Assembly: GCA_024362935.1 (NCBI GenBank)
Contig: JANCRA010000004.1
Coordinates: forward strand, 28,387,121 to 28,451,120
Length of the DNA: 64,000 nt
Origin: Setophaga petechia
Lineage: Eukaryota > Chordata > Aves > Passeriformes > Parulidae
Direction: 5' to 3'
The notes beneath the pieces are model-generated. The model saw nothing but the letters and a program-made list of their open reading frames with translations, made no database searches and was not told where the DNA came from. Each line of letters starts with the position of its first letter. Position 1 is the stretch's first letter. Positions 27,889 to 39,734 of the stretch are shown here, piece by piece. A program made the translations under genes and the position numbers.

Positions 27889-28573
27889 TGGAGAGCAGCC
27901 CTGTGAGAAGGACTTGGGGGTGCTGGTGGGTGAGACGCTGGACATGACCCAGCCATGGGCACTCCCAGCCCAGAGAGCCAAACGTGTCCTGGGCTGCATC
28001 CAAAGCAGCGTGGGCAGCAGGGGAGGGAGGGGATTCTGCCCCTCTGCTCTGCTCTGGGGAGAGCCCACCTGGAACCCTGCAGCCAGCTCTGGGGTCCCAG
28101 CACAGGGAGGACATGGACCTGGAGCAAGTCTGGGGGAAAATCACTGCTTTGATGAGAGGGATGGAGCGCTTCTCCTGTGAGTAAAGGTTGAGAGTTTTTT
28201 CAGCCTGGAAAGAAGGATTTGGTGTGACCTAAGTGCAGCCTTCCAGGACTTGAAGAAAGTCTACAAGAAATACAGAGAGGGACTTCTTTTCATGAAGTAA
28301 AAGGATGAGGTGGAATGCCTTAAAATGAGAATATTAGGAAGAGGTATTAGGAGATATTAGGAAGAAATTCTTTACTTTGAGGTTGGAGTGACACTGTCAG
28401 AAGTTACCCAGAGGAGCTGTGGATGCTCCATCCCTTGGAGTGTTCAAGGCTGGGTTAGATGGGGTTTTATCCAACCTGGCCTAGTGAAAACTGTCCCTGT
28501 CCACAGCAGGGTGTTTGTAAATACATGATCTTTAGGATCCCTTCCAACTCTAACCATCCTATGATTTTATGAT
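27889..28573 (+). mobile_element. CR1 LINE copy, 5'-truncated (copy A)
   Basis: The plus-strand sequence follows the CR1 3' end. First comes the C-terminal ORF2 region (through about 28117 and beyond), then the 3' UTR including the segment usually near GGTGTCCCTGCC, ending in a CCTATGATTTTATGA tail variant. CR1 homology begins at about 27889, a typical 5' truncation from incomplete reverse transcription. Positions 27889-28117 match the inverted copy at 56495-56723 at all but one base. From 28118 onwards the copy is strongly diverged, with indels, including a short internal duplication of TATTAGGA-type sequence near 28335-28370. The overlapping short frames are remnants or antisense readings, not genes. 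Confidence 0.93.
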
Positions 28574-28654
28574 ACTGTACCAAACAGGAAAGCCAGGTGC
28601 TGTGTGTGTGACCCTGCTGTGTATGATGCATGGTGCCAGAGCTGTGGTGGGGGC

Positions 28655-29112
28655 TGCACTACAATGCAAAATCACTGAACAATATTACTGTACAATACCA
28701 AATCAGTGATAGTACAGAACATGCCATATAATGAAGAAAATGAATATTATAGAGTGAAAGAAACCATACAACAAATGCTATATGGCCCACTATTGCTGTA
28801 CACATTGCAAAAGGATCTACAATGGAAAACTATAAAAAGCACAATGGAAAATATAACACATAAAAATTTAGTATGTTCAATACAGCAGACAAAATAGAAT
28901 GCAGTGTGGAAAAAAAATCCCAAAACAACACATCACAAAGCGTCCACAAGTCACATTCAGTGCAGTCCACACCGTATAGTGTGATATAAACAATACTATA
29001 CAACACATCCAACACGTAGCACAATACAAAATAGAAGAAAAATGGAGACAACATACATTACAGTACCAAAGAAATGATTGTACAATACAATACCAAACAC
29101 TGTAAAATACAC
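28655..29112 (-). repeat. Degenerate pentanucleotide field (minus orientation)
   Basis: The plus strand is rich in ACAATAC-like words. Read as reverse complement it becomes a loose series of TATTG, TGTAT and TGCTG pentamers. The same type of sequence occurs in the opposite orientation at 29905-30365. The array is too decayed for a clean unit. Overlapping frames (Cys/Tyr/Val/Leu-rich on the minus strand) result from the repeat. Confidence 0.55.
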
Positions 29113-29204
29113 ACAGTTTAATAGAATGTGTGCCTGGGATTGATCAAAAGTTATAGGGCATTGTGAAGGCATTGACCAAATGCCTCTTTTCAAAATAGTC
29201 TCAG

Positions 29205-29600
29205 GTATGGAGTATCAAACACCTCACTAGGACGCCTGTTCCAGTGTTTGACTTTACCCTCTTGGTTAGAAGGTGTTTCTGAATCTCACAGGTCAGTTCC
29301 TCACCTAACATAACGTGCACCTGATCATCTCACAGATGGGCAACTTATCCAGAAATGCTGTAAGGAACAGGATCAAAGGAATTACAAAAATCTAGAAATG
29401 CCACGTCCACCCCTGTCCCTTCACCCACAAGGCAGGTAGGCTTATCCCAGATTAGTGAGACATGGCTTTTCCTTTGTGTACTTGTGCTGACTGTTGCTGA
29501 TGATTGCATTTCCTGTCAGAAGCACACAGTACATTTTTACAATTTTTCCAGAAACTGAGTTTAGACTAACAGATCTGTACTTTCCTGACTCTTCCCAGTA
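29205..29600 (-). mobile_element. Old CR1 LINE remnant, internally deleted
   Basis: 29205-29290 resembles the antisense CR1 3' UTR (CCTGTTCCAGTGTTTGAC followed by a decayed CCCTCTTGGT-type segment). 29370-29600 resembles the antisense of a more 5' ORF2 segment (the stretch around TGTGCTGACTGTTGCTGATG and AGATCTGTACTTTCCTGACT). The several hundred bases normally between them are missing, so this is either one copy with a large internal deletion or two adjacent fragments. It sits between the two inverted pentanucleotide fields. Confidence 0.6.
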
Positions 29601-29904
29601 GCACAGTGTGGAAATGGTTCAAACTTGTGTTAGGAGAGGTTCAGACTTGACATTCAGAATATTTCTTTTGCATTTTCGAATCCATTATTTTCCCAAAGTT
29701 TTACTATTTTATCTCTTGTGTAGAATGCATTATTATGTTTTTGTATTTTTGGATTGCTATACAGACATTTAATATTCCAGCTTTCAGGGCTGCATAAAAC
29801 AAATTCCATGCAAATCATGCAATATGTCTTCATTACGTCTGTATAAATGTTTTAATTTTTTAAAAATACATTAAATATATTCCAAACAGCATGTATGCTA
29901 ATAG

Positions 29905-30365
29905 ATTGCATATTATATTGGACTGCGTGTTGTGTGGTATTTACTGTCTTTGTCTCTTAGTCATGTGTATGTCTTATTCCAATGGACTGAGTGGTATTTT
30001 GTATTGTGTTTGGAATTCTCTGTATTTGTATTTGTATTGATGCTGTTTGTATGTGTGGATTGCACATATTGCACTGTGCTGCATGGTATGGTGTTGTATT
30101 ATATTGCACATATCGTGTGTTGTGCTGCATTTTGTGTCATGGTATATATGGTATGTATGAATTTGTACTGTGTGCACGGCGTTGCCTGTTATTTATTGGA
30201 CTGCAAGATACCTTGTTTTGTATGCAATGACTCATGGGGTACTCATGGTATTCCATGAGTATTGGCATGGTACTGTCTTGGATGGTGTTGTAAGGTTCAG
30301 AACTGGATGGTGTTGTATCGGATGGAGTTGCATGTTTTGCACATTGTGCATGTATTTCACTGAAT
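29905..30365 (+). repeat. Degenerate pentanucleotide field (plus orientation)
   Basis: A loose five-base periodicity of TATTG, TGTAT, CACTG and TGCTG words, for example TATTGCACTGTGCTGCATGG. Local duplications such as two GGATGGTGTTGTA copies lie near 30280-30320, and a small hairpin is centred at about 30250. The 108-codon Cys/Val/Tyr-rich plus frame (29932-30258) is a product of this periodicity, not a gene. A shorter patch of the same type occurs at 31025-31130. Confidence 0.6.
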
Positions 30366-31024
30366 AGCGCTTGTGGGATTGGTATGGGTTGAGGTATTCA
30401 ACCGAACCTCTGTCTCTGGAATCAACCAAACCACTGGGTTACTTCTCCCCCCATACACCAGCATCCCAGAACTGCAATGGTAAGATAAGACATAGGTTAA
30501 TTCATGCCCATCTGTTGTACACCCCACATTAACACTCAGAAGAGAAAAACAAGGCAGCATGTAGCTCTTTCAAATAATCACTGCTGCTTTTAGGCCCCAC
30601 TATCATAGGTCTGTCATCCTTTGTTGTGATTTCTGAATGCCATTTGTCCCATGTGCAATATAATGAACTGATACCCTGATTCCCCACCATCCTCACCCAC
30701 TTTCTGCCCAGCCAATTTTGTGCTCTGCTCACTTTATTCTGTATAGAATTTCATTTGTATTTATACCATCTAGATTATACTGCCTACTGGAGACACTGAT
30801 ACAAATGAGAACAAAGTTCTCTTTTATGCCAGTCTCTTTAACTAAATCTTCTCAGAACTTGGATTGTATAATAAAGGCTAATGGGGAGACCATCTTCAGG
30901 AGTTTCTTAAAACAACTTTTAAAAGCCTGTTCCATTTATTTTTACACAAATAATAATTAAGTCCTACAAAAACAAGATTTCTGCCACATAAATCTTGCTG
31001 TGGAATTACTGACAACAAAAAATG

Positions 31025-31130
31025 AAATGTATATATTGCACATATTTCATTGTACTGCATAGTATGGTGCTGTACTTGATTTAAGATGGCTGTGATTTCT
31101 ACACATTTTGCATGTGGTTCACAGCATAAA
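31025..31130 (+). repeat. Short outlying patch of the same pentanucleotide sequence
   Basis: It contains TATTGCACATATTTCATTG followed by CTGCATAGTATGGTGCTG, closely resembling words inside the 29905-30365 field and in the same orientation. About 660 bp of unrelated sequence (30366-31024), in which I see no recognisable element, separates the two. Confidence 0.4.
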
Positions 31131-32463
31131 TATAGCTATTATACAGATTTTTGAGAAGTTTGTGTTGTTTGATTTTTGTAGAGTGTGTGTTCAGGTCTTC
31201 ATCATTATTCATTTTGTTTTTGAACTGCTATGTTCCAGAACATCTGCATCTGAGACTTATTAATTTTAAATAATATATGTGTAATGTTCTGGCTATAGCA
31301 TTTTCTTTTTGAAAGCTAGATTTTAGAGATGTTTAGTCAAAGCATTTTTCCCAGCTTCTTTTAAACTGTGTCTTGGGACTTGGAAGACAAACTTCTTCCT
31401 TCAATTTTGCTAAATTTCAGTTGCTAAAAAAATTCCAAAGGAAGTCTTGTTTGCAATTTTATGACTGCCTCTTACTACCATTTATGAACATAATACGTAG
31501 TGCATTCCTCTGTTAAGTCATGACTATCTTTGTTGAAGCAGTATCTGAAAACACCATGTGCTGATAAATCATGAGAAGTACTTTTAAAGCATGTCAGGGC
31601 TGATGCATACCTGCCAAATTTCTAATCTGTGTTAAAACTCCATTTTTGTTATAATGAGAAAATAATATTGAGATTAACCAATGGATAAAACAACAGTATT
31701 TTGTGGTGACGTAGAAGTTGAACAACCTTGAGTGAAATTCTATGGTCTCATATCTTCATGAACAAAAAGGAAAGGCCTGTATAAATTCTAGCTGAGAGAA
31801 ATATATGTAGCTTGATTCTTTTTTATGTGAAATCTCTGTCAGCTGTGAGCTGTTTTCAATCATGCAGTCTTGCTTACTTAGATTTATTACTCTTTTTCTA
31901 TTAGTAATTTAACTTGATAGCTAAGCTTGGTTTAGGACTTCAGTAAGTGCAGACTTTGGCAGAAGAGAAATGTATTTCTCAAAAAAATATTGTTGCTGTC
32001 CTTTCACTGTGGTGTAGTTGAAACTGAAAAGGCCACCGGTTTATACAACACCTAAGGTTGTTAGAAATGGCTTATGTTCAAAGGCAAATGGAACTGTTAA
32101 AATCAAACCCCCAGTAATTTTCAAGGAAAAATGTAAAAGTTGAATACAAATACAAACTCCTTAGAGGAGAGCACACAAACTGAGCATTTGAAAAATGTGC
32201 AGTACATTTAGGCTCAGGATTAGGCTATATATATGAAAGCACATCTTTAGTTGCCAGCTTTACAGAGGAAATGTAGTGTTTGTCTGCTGAGTAGCAATCT
32301 TCTGCCACTGGGGAACAGAACTGTCCTAGGTGAGGATTTTGTTCAAAGTAGTCAGCTGCTGAAAGTTTAGAGGTGCTGATAAACATACTACAAAGAATTG
32401 CAGAGACTCACCAAGAGGATGAGTTTTCCTTGGATTTTGCCCTAAGAGAGATCTTGTACTTGC
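31131..32463. other. AT-rich non-coding DNA
   Basis: No open frame above 60 codons and no repeat family recognised. Confidence 0.5.
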
Positions 32464-32640
32464 TGTCTGTTCTGCTTTTGTAAAAAGTCCTTTTCCAGCT
32501 TTCTTGTGGGCTCCTTAGGCACTAGAAAAGTGCTATAAGGTCCTCTTGGAGTCTTCTGCCTCCAGGCTGAACCACCCCTGCTCTTCCAGCCTTTTTTCAA
32601 AGGACAGGTGCTCTTGCACTGTCTTTGACACACATCTGAG
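32464..32640 (-). mobile_element. CR1 LINE remnant (copy E)
   Basis: Antisense CR1 sequence from the ORF2/3' UTR junction. Words corresponding to TTGTAAAAAGTCC, CCAGCTTTCTTGT, GGGCTCCTT, GTGCTATAAGGTC, CTTCTGCCTCCAGGCTGAAC and GGACAGGTGCTC appear in the expected order. Both ends are eroded and no tail repeat is retained, so it is an old fragment. Confidence 0.75.
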
Positions 32641-35600
32641 GCTGAAGAATACTCTGGAAGCAGAGTATTTGCAGAGATGCAAATCCAAAATTAGGATGAC
32701 TAAAGAAAAGGATTACAGGGTGATGTTTTAAGTGAACTACTATAGGTCGAAGACAAGAAAACTGGCCTGAGATGCTCAGTTAATTTTTATTAGCAGAGGA
32801 AGCTGAGAGGTGACTTGTACTAATGCAGAAAAAGGATATTAGGGAGTTGATAAGACAGAGGAATAATGGGATTCAGTGGCTAGGAGCTGAAATTTGACAA
32901 TTTCAATATTAAAATAAGAAGAAAATCTCTAGCAGAATAAGGAAGCATTTAAAGAGCCTATCAGAGAGGATAGTGAACTTGCTATTGTTTGATAACTTTA
33001 TAGAAGATGACATTTATACAATCGTAAATTGGATAATGTAACTTGAATATGTGGCTCAGACTTTGTCAGTAAATCCTGAAAATACATTAAGCACAAATTA
33101 TATAGATTCAGATCACTACTTCAGTAAACTGATGTATCTATACACAAAGATAGATAACCATAAATGAAGGTTATTTTGAGCTTCATACAAATATGAATAG
33201 TATCTGAACATTTAGTCAAGTTAAGGACAAATTATTTAGATGGCAATAAGCAAGCAATAAATGTGCATGCCCAGTGCATCCCAGCAAGGCCCTGACCTTC
33301 TGAGGAAAAAAGTTATATCGTGTACTATCTATACTCTAAATGTGCTGAAATGCAAGAGAGCTATCTTGTTGGTTAATGACAGTTCCAGGTTGTGCAGATA
33401 TTGGACAAAAGGCCTTCTAGAAATGAATCTGCTGGTCTCTGGCAGCCCTCAGCTCTGTATAAAAATGAAAAAGAGTAGTGGAGAGATGGATTACAACAGG
33501 CTCCTGCATACTTTCCTGCATACTTTCCTGGATGCATTTTTCATTGCCCCATTGAGGATTAAAATTTGTGAAGAGGAGAACAAAAAGCCACCTCCAGGTT
33601 TTGGGGATGTATATGGCCTGGTAGGGCACCAGAATATTACTTCTTAGTTAACACTGTTGGTTTCATTTCTGCTGGGCACAGGGAAAATATTAGCAATTAT
33701 TATGTTTAATAATAATACTTAATTTAATACTCATCATTGTATTCTACAGTTTCTTTCAAACTTTTTCACTTGCTTTGCTTCTACTTCTGTGTTTTTGCCT
33801 GGTGTTTTGAGAATCTTGTGTTCAGGAAAACCAGAAAGGGCATATAGGAGGGAAAAGACCACAACAATAAGATATAGTCAAGTTAGTGGCCTGATTGTGC
33901 CATGAAAAGGATAATTGCTCTGGAGAGTAACACTTCAAACACTGCAACTTACTCAGCAAAGAGAAAAGGTGAAGTGCTTGTCTTGGGCATATACTGTAGA
34001 AGAAGGTGGTGAACTATAGATCTTTAGACAACATGTGTGCCATCATTTGCTGTAGCAGTGTATTTTGTGTGAATCTGCAAGACTTCCAAAGCTTCAGCAA
34101 GTTTCTGAGGATTCTTTACAATAAAACTGCTTCTATTTAAATGTTAGCTATCTAATGTAATTTAAATGGAACATAGAACACACAGCTTCTGCTTCTTTTC
34201 CCTTACTCATCTCTGTACTTACAACATATACACTGTATAGTCCACAATGACTGCTTGAAGAAACCATTAAGTTATCAACAGGGCACGTTTGCAGGGCACA
34301 TTCACTCTAGATGTTATTGCTCAACTAAAATAAAGGTGAAATGGTTTTTACAGGGTATAACCTAGAACCTGTATCCCACAGAAATTTAAATAATGAGAGT
34401 GTACTATAACAAATGTAGAATATGCCAGACGGGAAAACAGGATACAGAAAGTCTAAAAAACAGGCAAAATTAGACTGTGGTGCTGTCTTGGGCTTGAAAA
34501 TAAAGGTGCTATTAAAACAAAGGAACGTAATAAACAATAGAAGTGGAAGCTGATGCAACTCAACTGAGTGCTTTAACTGCTATTAAATTCAGGACTATGC
34601 AGACAGAATAATCCTGGAATAGGTTGTTTTGGTTTGGAATTAAAGGAATTATCTGCAGATTGTTCTTTGTTCTCCTCAGTTCTCCTCTATATTTAACTGA
34701 ATCTGTCTGGGGAATGTGTTGTCATGGCAACCTGTAAGTTAATCTTGATGTTTCAGACTTAGACGTCACGTTACTATTAAAACAGAATTCAGGAAATATA
34801 TAAACACAAATTTGTTTCCTAAACATAATTTTAGATTTCTTTTTAGATCAGGGAAGTATTGTGTTTCAAAGAGAAAAGTCAGGCACACAAAACTATTGTC
34901 AATTATGTGCACACAACTTTACCACTGCTGTGATTATGGGAGATTTAGGTGGAAGGTGTGCAGGGAGGGGTCTTAAATGAGAAGCAGGAGAATAAGAAAT
35001 GCCTTGGAGACTTTGAAAAGTGAAGAGTAATGCTGCTCAGTGAGGCCACCTAATCTAACACTGACTCCTGCCAAATTCAGAGCCTTGGTGCTGTCTTTTC
35101 TTTCTGGAGACAGCATTACCTAAAAGCCAGGCTGTCTGATACTGTCACAGAAAAAAGCATGCAAGGGGCTCATGCAGTTTTGCTGTCCTGCATATGTGTA
35201 TGCTTTGAATTTACAGGGCTGTCTCCTCCTTCCAAAATCTGAATGTGTCACTCTATTGCTGCAGCCTTCAGAGGTTTCTCTGTGCAATAAGGCCTCCATC
35301 ATGGTGTACATCTCTACATAAAAGGAGAGACAATCATCAACTTGGCTTGAGATTGATATTGCATGTGGTAATGACATTCCTGAATGAATGAAAAACTTGC
35401 ATCTACTATTGCTGGGCTTGAAATGTTGTCTATGGGCAAAGAGATAGTACACTTTCTGTAAAGGTAAGGCTGTATTTTTAATGCAATTGAGAGTCTCATA
35501 ATTGGGTAGGGGGGAGAGGAACAAAAATAAATTAAGGCCAAATTCTTAATTTTGTACAGTTTTTCTTGGTGAAAAATTCTTTCTTACTTTCTCCTGGAAG

Positions 35601-35728
35601 TAAGTGTGGTAATTTCATCCTGGTGGTGATATGTGGTGAGTCATCAGTATCTAGGTCTTTCACTATTAGTAATACTATCTTTATGCGACTTTTTTATCTC
35701 TAGCTTTCATTTGAAATAATTTTACACA
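32641..35728. other. AT-rich non-coding DNA
   Basis: The frames at 33261-33647 (plus, 128 codons) and 35120-35524 (minus, 134 codons) show no recognisable domain. A 12-bp tandem duplication lies at 33503-33526. A candidate RFX/X-box and a CRE-like motif lie at 34718-34769. Confidence 0.45.
34718..34769. promoter_or_regulatory. Candidate X-box (RFX) plus CRE-like motif
   Basis: GTTGTCATGGCAAC at 34718-34731 matches the palindromic RFX X-box (GTTGCCATGGCAAC type) with one deviation. GACGTCAC at 34762-34769 is a CRE-like core 30 bp further on. CpG-containing sites are rare in this AT-rich stretch, and the pairing of an X-box with a CRE is a known arrangement in vertebrate promoters and enhancers. 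No gene start is visible nearby, so an enhancer is more likely than a promoter if it is real. Chance occurrence cannot be excluded from one sequence. Confidence 0.35.
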
Positions 35729-36022
35729 AAATCACAGAGTCATTTAAGTTAGAAAAGACCTCCATGATCATCATGTCCAACCTTTGTCTGATTACCTGCC
35801 CTACCACCTTGTCTACTAGACCATGGCACTTTGTGCCACATCCAGTTATTTCTTGAACACCTCCAGGGATAGTAACTCCACCATCTCCCTGGGCAGCCCA
35901 TTCTTACATGATCATCCTTTCTGTAAAGAAATTCTTCCTGCGTCCAACCTGAGCCCTCCCTGGCATATCTTGACACCATCACCTCTCATCCTGTTGCTTG
36001 TTATCTTTGAGAAGGGACTAAC
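35729..36022 (-). mobile_element. CR1 LINE 3' end (copy C)
   Basis: Antisense CR1 3' UTR starting with AATCACAGAGTCATTTAAG and continuing through words equivalent to AAAAGACCTCCATGATCATC, CTCCAGGGATAGTAACTCC, GGGCAGCCCATT and AGAAATTCTTCCTGCGTCC. Homology fades beyond about 36020. The AATCACAGAGTCATTTA start belongs to the CR1 type without a long CTATGATT tail. About 290 bp, 5'-truncated. Confidence 0.88.
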
Positions 36023-38690
36023 TCTTTGCTTACTGACATGCATTTTCAGCTTTGCTATCTTGTCATTGGTCTACAATGATTATGTCTGAATTTACGCTTT
36101 TATGGCCCTCATTCAAGAATTCTTTTTTCAAGTCTTTATAACCCTAAACCAAATTTGGTCTGTGTCCAAGGTGTTTGTTTCTGTGACTGTGTTGCTTATA
36201 CCCAAGAGGTATGAGTGCCAAGGCCCTGCCCTATGTCTTCCCATTCCATGCCTCAGAACTCTACGCCACTTCCTGTGTCTCCACTTCTGAGGCCTTCTCC
36301 TTTTGTGTCAGGTCTTTATTCTTATACACAGTCTCATTATGCTAGAGCCAGAAATTTCATGTTTTATTGAAAGTAAGGATTTGTTACTTCTACTTGTGTA
36401 ATGTCATGGCTGTACTGGATGAAGAAAGTAAAATAAAACAGCAAGCTTGCTGGAGGAAGACTGGCCATCCTCAGTCCTGAGGACTTGTAAATTAAGTACA
36501 AGACTTCTGACCTGTAGGCAGCAATGAGAACATTATACTACACGGGTAAAAGGTTATAGAATGCCTGAGTAAAAGTCTATAGAAAATATTGTTCATCTCC
36601 AAGTTTATCACAGCAAGCATTTCAGTCTTGAACCTGTTACCTCATGATTCCATTATTCTGGGAACTGGTCATCCTTATTTTGGAATTTGTCTGGATGTGT
36701 TCTTGACTCTATACAAAATGCTCAGTCTTCCTGGAAATACCTATTTGTCTCTCTTCACCTGCTCAGAAGAACAATTTTTACTTTGCTATTTCATTAATAA
36801 AACATTGTAAACTTTCACAAATTATGTCTAGTGGTTTTTCCAGTCTTACAGGAATGCAGCAAACACTGATGATTTGAAGACTTCAGATCTTAAAAAAGAT
36901 TACAATCTGATATGTTCTCATTTTCATTGTTCATTTTCCATTAAATCCTCTGGCAGCTGAAGTTAGCCAACTATTTTGGTGCAAGCTGTGCTTCGCACCC
37001 AATTTTCCTTTTCCATGGGGACAATGAAAACTCACACTTCTTTCCTTCTCAATGAAAGAAATCTATTGGATTTTTGCATCAACTTCCAGGTCAGGAATAC
37101 ACTTTTGTCAAGCAACAGGAATGATTCATGGAGGTCTGTTTTCAGAGCTGGACTGCTCATGCTTGAATAGGAGTAGGCCTGCCACATCTCTACTTGTTCA
37201 ATAAAGAACTTTGGCTTGAGTGTTCTTACAAATGTTTGTGCAAAAGAGTAAAACCTTTCCCCCCAGTTTGTGATAAATTAAAAAGAATGCTTGATAATTT
37301 GTTCATGTAGTTTTACAGTGAACCTGCCACTTGCTACATGGGTTTTTCATACTAGCCTTTGGACTATATTACATCTGGTCTTTGGAAGACTCCTTATGTT
37401 ATTTGTATCCACTTTAACAGGACTCAGCAAGTTACATTTCATGTACATACTGCATGATTAGGAGGAGCTGATGTACCGAGGTAGGAATGATCTACAAAAG
37501 AAGATCTTAATCTCATACCCCAGGTGTGTGCTTTGTGAAAGCTTTGAAACTGTTCATCACTGTAGGTTCAAAGATTCAGTTTGTGCTTCTCAGCTTATTT
37601 CATCAAAATTTCCACCTATTAGATTGTGGAAGAAAAAACTAAAACACCAACATGAAAGAAGCTTCAAGTTGCGTCTGTCACATTAAAGAGACTTGGTTAA
37701 AATAGTGGTAAAAAGCATCCCACAGGGGATTTGTTGGATTTATCCAGAAAAGGATAGCTTTCCTTTGCCTGTGGAGAGGATGATTAGCAAGGTATGAACA
37801 CATGGAGGCAGAGAGAATTCATTAGGTTCAGGCCCTAAGTAAACAGGATTCTGCAACATTAGATCTCAGTTTGTGGCATACAGTGATATTAGCTGGTTGT
37901 GTGATGAACTTAGGCAAAGACAATTTTTAAAGTTCATTTTTTCAATTTTTTTTTTCCTTTTTAAAAGACCTTGGCACACACCGTCATCCCACTGTTTTGT
38001 CCTTCTTGTGTGTGTCTTTAGTGGTTTCTGAACTGCAGCCACATGTAAATGCATTCTCATCTTCAGTATCATACTTTAAACATGGCAGCTAACCCTGCTC
38101 TCTGAGGTAGACTCACTTAGCCTGCAAAATGCTGATCTCCTATGAAACTACACTTCCACATGTCAAAGGGATTTCACCCCTTTCTATTTTGCAACCAAAT
38201 AAATGCTACAGTTTCTTGGTGTTTGACTGAACTAGTTTCCCCAAGCCCAATGTTTAAGGGCTCCTTTCCTATATCTTTGTATCTGGACAAATTTTCTGAT
38301 TCTCTCATGTAAGAGAAAGGTGTATTAAGGAAAAGGATAACCCAGCATTTCTTAACTTGGCCAAATGAGCTTGCAAGTATGGTTTCACTGATTTTGAAGG
38401 CTACTTTCAGTAACTTATAATGGGCAGTAGCTTTCACAACAAGAAGGACTATTATTTTTTCTGTTAGCAAGGTACTGCTGTTAAACATGAAATGCTATTA
38501 ATCCAATGCTGAAATTATAAAACTATTGTTATTTTTGAATACCACAAAAACCAACTCTGAATTCATCCCACTAGCTTTGATGGGAATTAAACCATTTTTA
38601 CAGCATGCTAACTGGCAGAGAGGCAAGACAAATGGTTTGGTGAGTTTGATGATGTAAACTTTCCAAAGTAGAGATGAGGTTTGTAGCTGT
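36023..38690. other. AT-rich non-coding DNA
   Basis: Only short frames (under 105 codons) without motifs. A T-rich tract lies at about 37935-37967. No transposable element recognised. Confidence 0.45.
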
Positions 38691-39701
38691 TGTGTTTGAC
38701 ACTGGCCAAACTCCAGGCACCCACGAAGGTCACTTGCTCACTCACCGTCCTGTGCCACAGCTGGGCAGAGGAGAGAAAAAAAATTAATTAAGAGTTAATA
38801 AGGACTGGGAGAAAATACTCCAAGGACAAAACAGGCTCAACTTAAAGTTGAAAAGGGAATTTATTACTGACAGGATCAGAGGAGGACAAATAAGAAATAA
38901 AATGAGCTCTTAAAAACACCTTTTTCCCTCCCAACCCCTCCCTCCTCTCCACCGACAGCAGGGAGACGGGGCATGGAGGTTTTGGTCAGTTCATCACCTG
39001 AGGTTTTCTTCTGCTGCACAGGGAGAGGAATCCTTCCCCTGTGAGACCATGGGGTCCCTTCCCACGGGAGACAGTTCTCTGTGAACTTCTCCAACATGGC
39101 TCCCAATCTTTGAGCAGCAGTCCTCCCAGAACTGCTGTGGCGTGGGTCACTCTTCCACGGGGTGCCGTTCTCCAAGGACAGGCTGCTCCAGCCTGGGTTC
39201 AGGGCCCTCTCTCTCCACAGGGTCACAGCCTCCTCCAGGCACCCACCACTCCAGCCCTGGCACCTCCCCCACGGGCTGTGGCTGGATCTGTGCATGCCCC
39301 GTGGATCCCCATGGGCTGCCGGGGCACAGCTGCCTCACCACGGTCTCACCACGGCCGGCAGGGGAATCTCGGCTCCAGCGCCTGGAGCAGCTCCTGCCCC
39401 TCCTTCTCCACTGACCTTGGTGTCTCCATGTCTCCCTCATGTGCTCTCACCAGATTCTCTTCTCCGACTAGAAGAAAAAAACTGTGTGCCCCACTTTGTT
39501 TTAATTTCCTGCTTAAACATGTTATCACAGAGGCATTACCAACATCTGTAGTTGGCCCAGTTCTGGCCTGCAGCATGTCCAACTTCAGAGCCATCAGTCA
39601 TTGGCCCTGCTGGACATGATGGAAGCTTTCAGCAGCTGCTCACAGAAAACACCTCTGTGGGTCCCCCACTACCAAATACCAGTCTGTGCCAAACCAACAC
39701 A
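38691..39701 (-). mobile_element. ERVL-type solo LTR (minus strand)
   Basis: Read on the minus strand the element starts TGTGTTGGTTTGGCACAG (at 39701) and ends in GGCCAGTGTCAAACACA (at 38691), giving TG...CA ends and about 1.0 kb. The middle is the GC-rich block of degenerate repeats typical of this avian LTR family (GGAGCAG, CCCGTGG and GTTGGAGAAGTTC-like words). AATAAA lies at 38860-38865 on the minus strand after GTGTTTTTAAGAGC, as expected for the R region. It aligns block by block with the plus-strand LTR at 46910-47986 but has a different 3' terminus, so a different subfamily. No internal gag/pol is present, and I could not find a convincing target-site duplication. The 192-codon plus frame at 39041-39619 is an antisense artefact of the GC-rich block. 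Confidence 0.85.
38860..38865 (-). promoter_or_regulatory. LTR polyadenylation signal AATAAA
   Basis: TTTATT on the plus strand, which is AATAAA in the sense of the LTR. It is placed shortly after the GTGTTTTTAAGA segment in the expected R position. The homologous position of the 46.9 kb LTR is mutated to AATGAA. Confidence 0.6.
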
Positions 39702-39734
39702 CTCCACCCCTAAAAAGAAAGCAATAAGCAGAGA

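Noticed and set aside
29932..30258. 108-codon Cys/Tyr/Val-rich frame resembling a membrane protein
   Set aside because: Produced by the degenerate pentanucleotide field; composition follows the repeat, not protein constraint.
39041..39619. 192-codon plus-strand frame, GC-rich
   Set aside because: It reads antisense through the degenerate repeats of the ERVL-type LTR.
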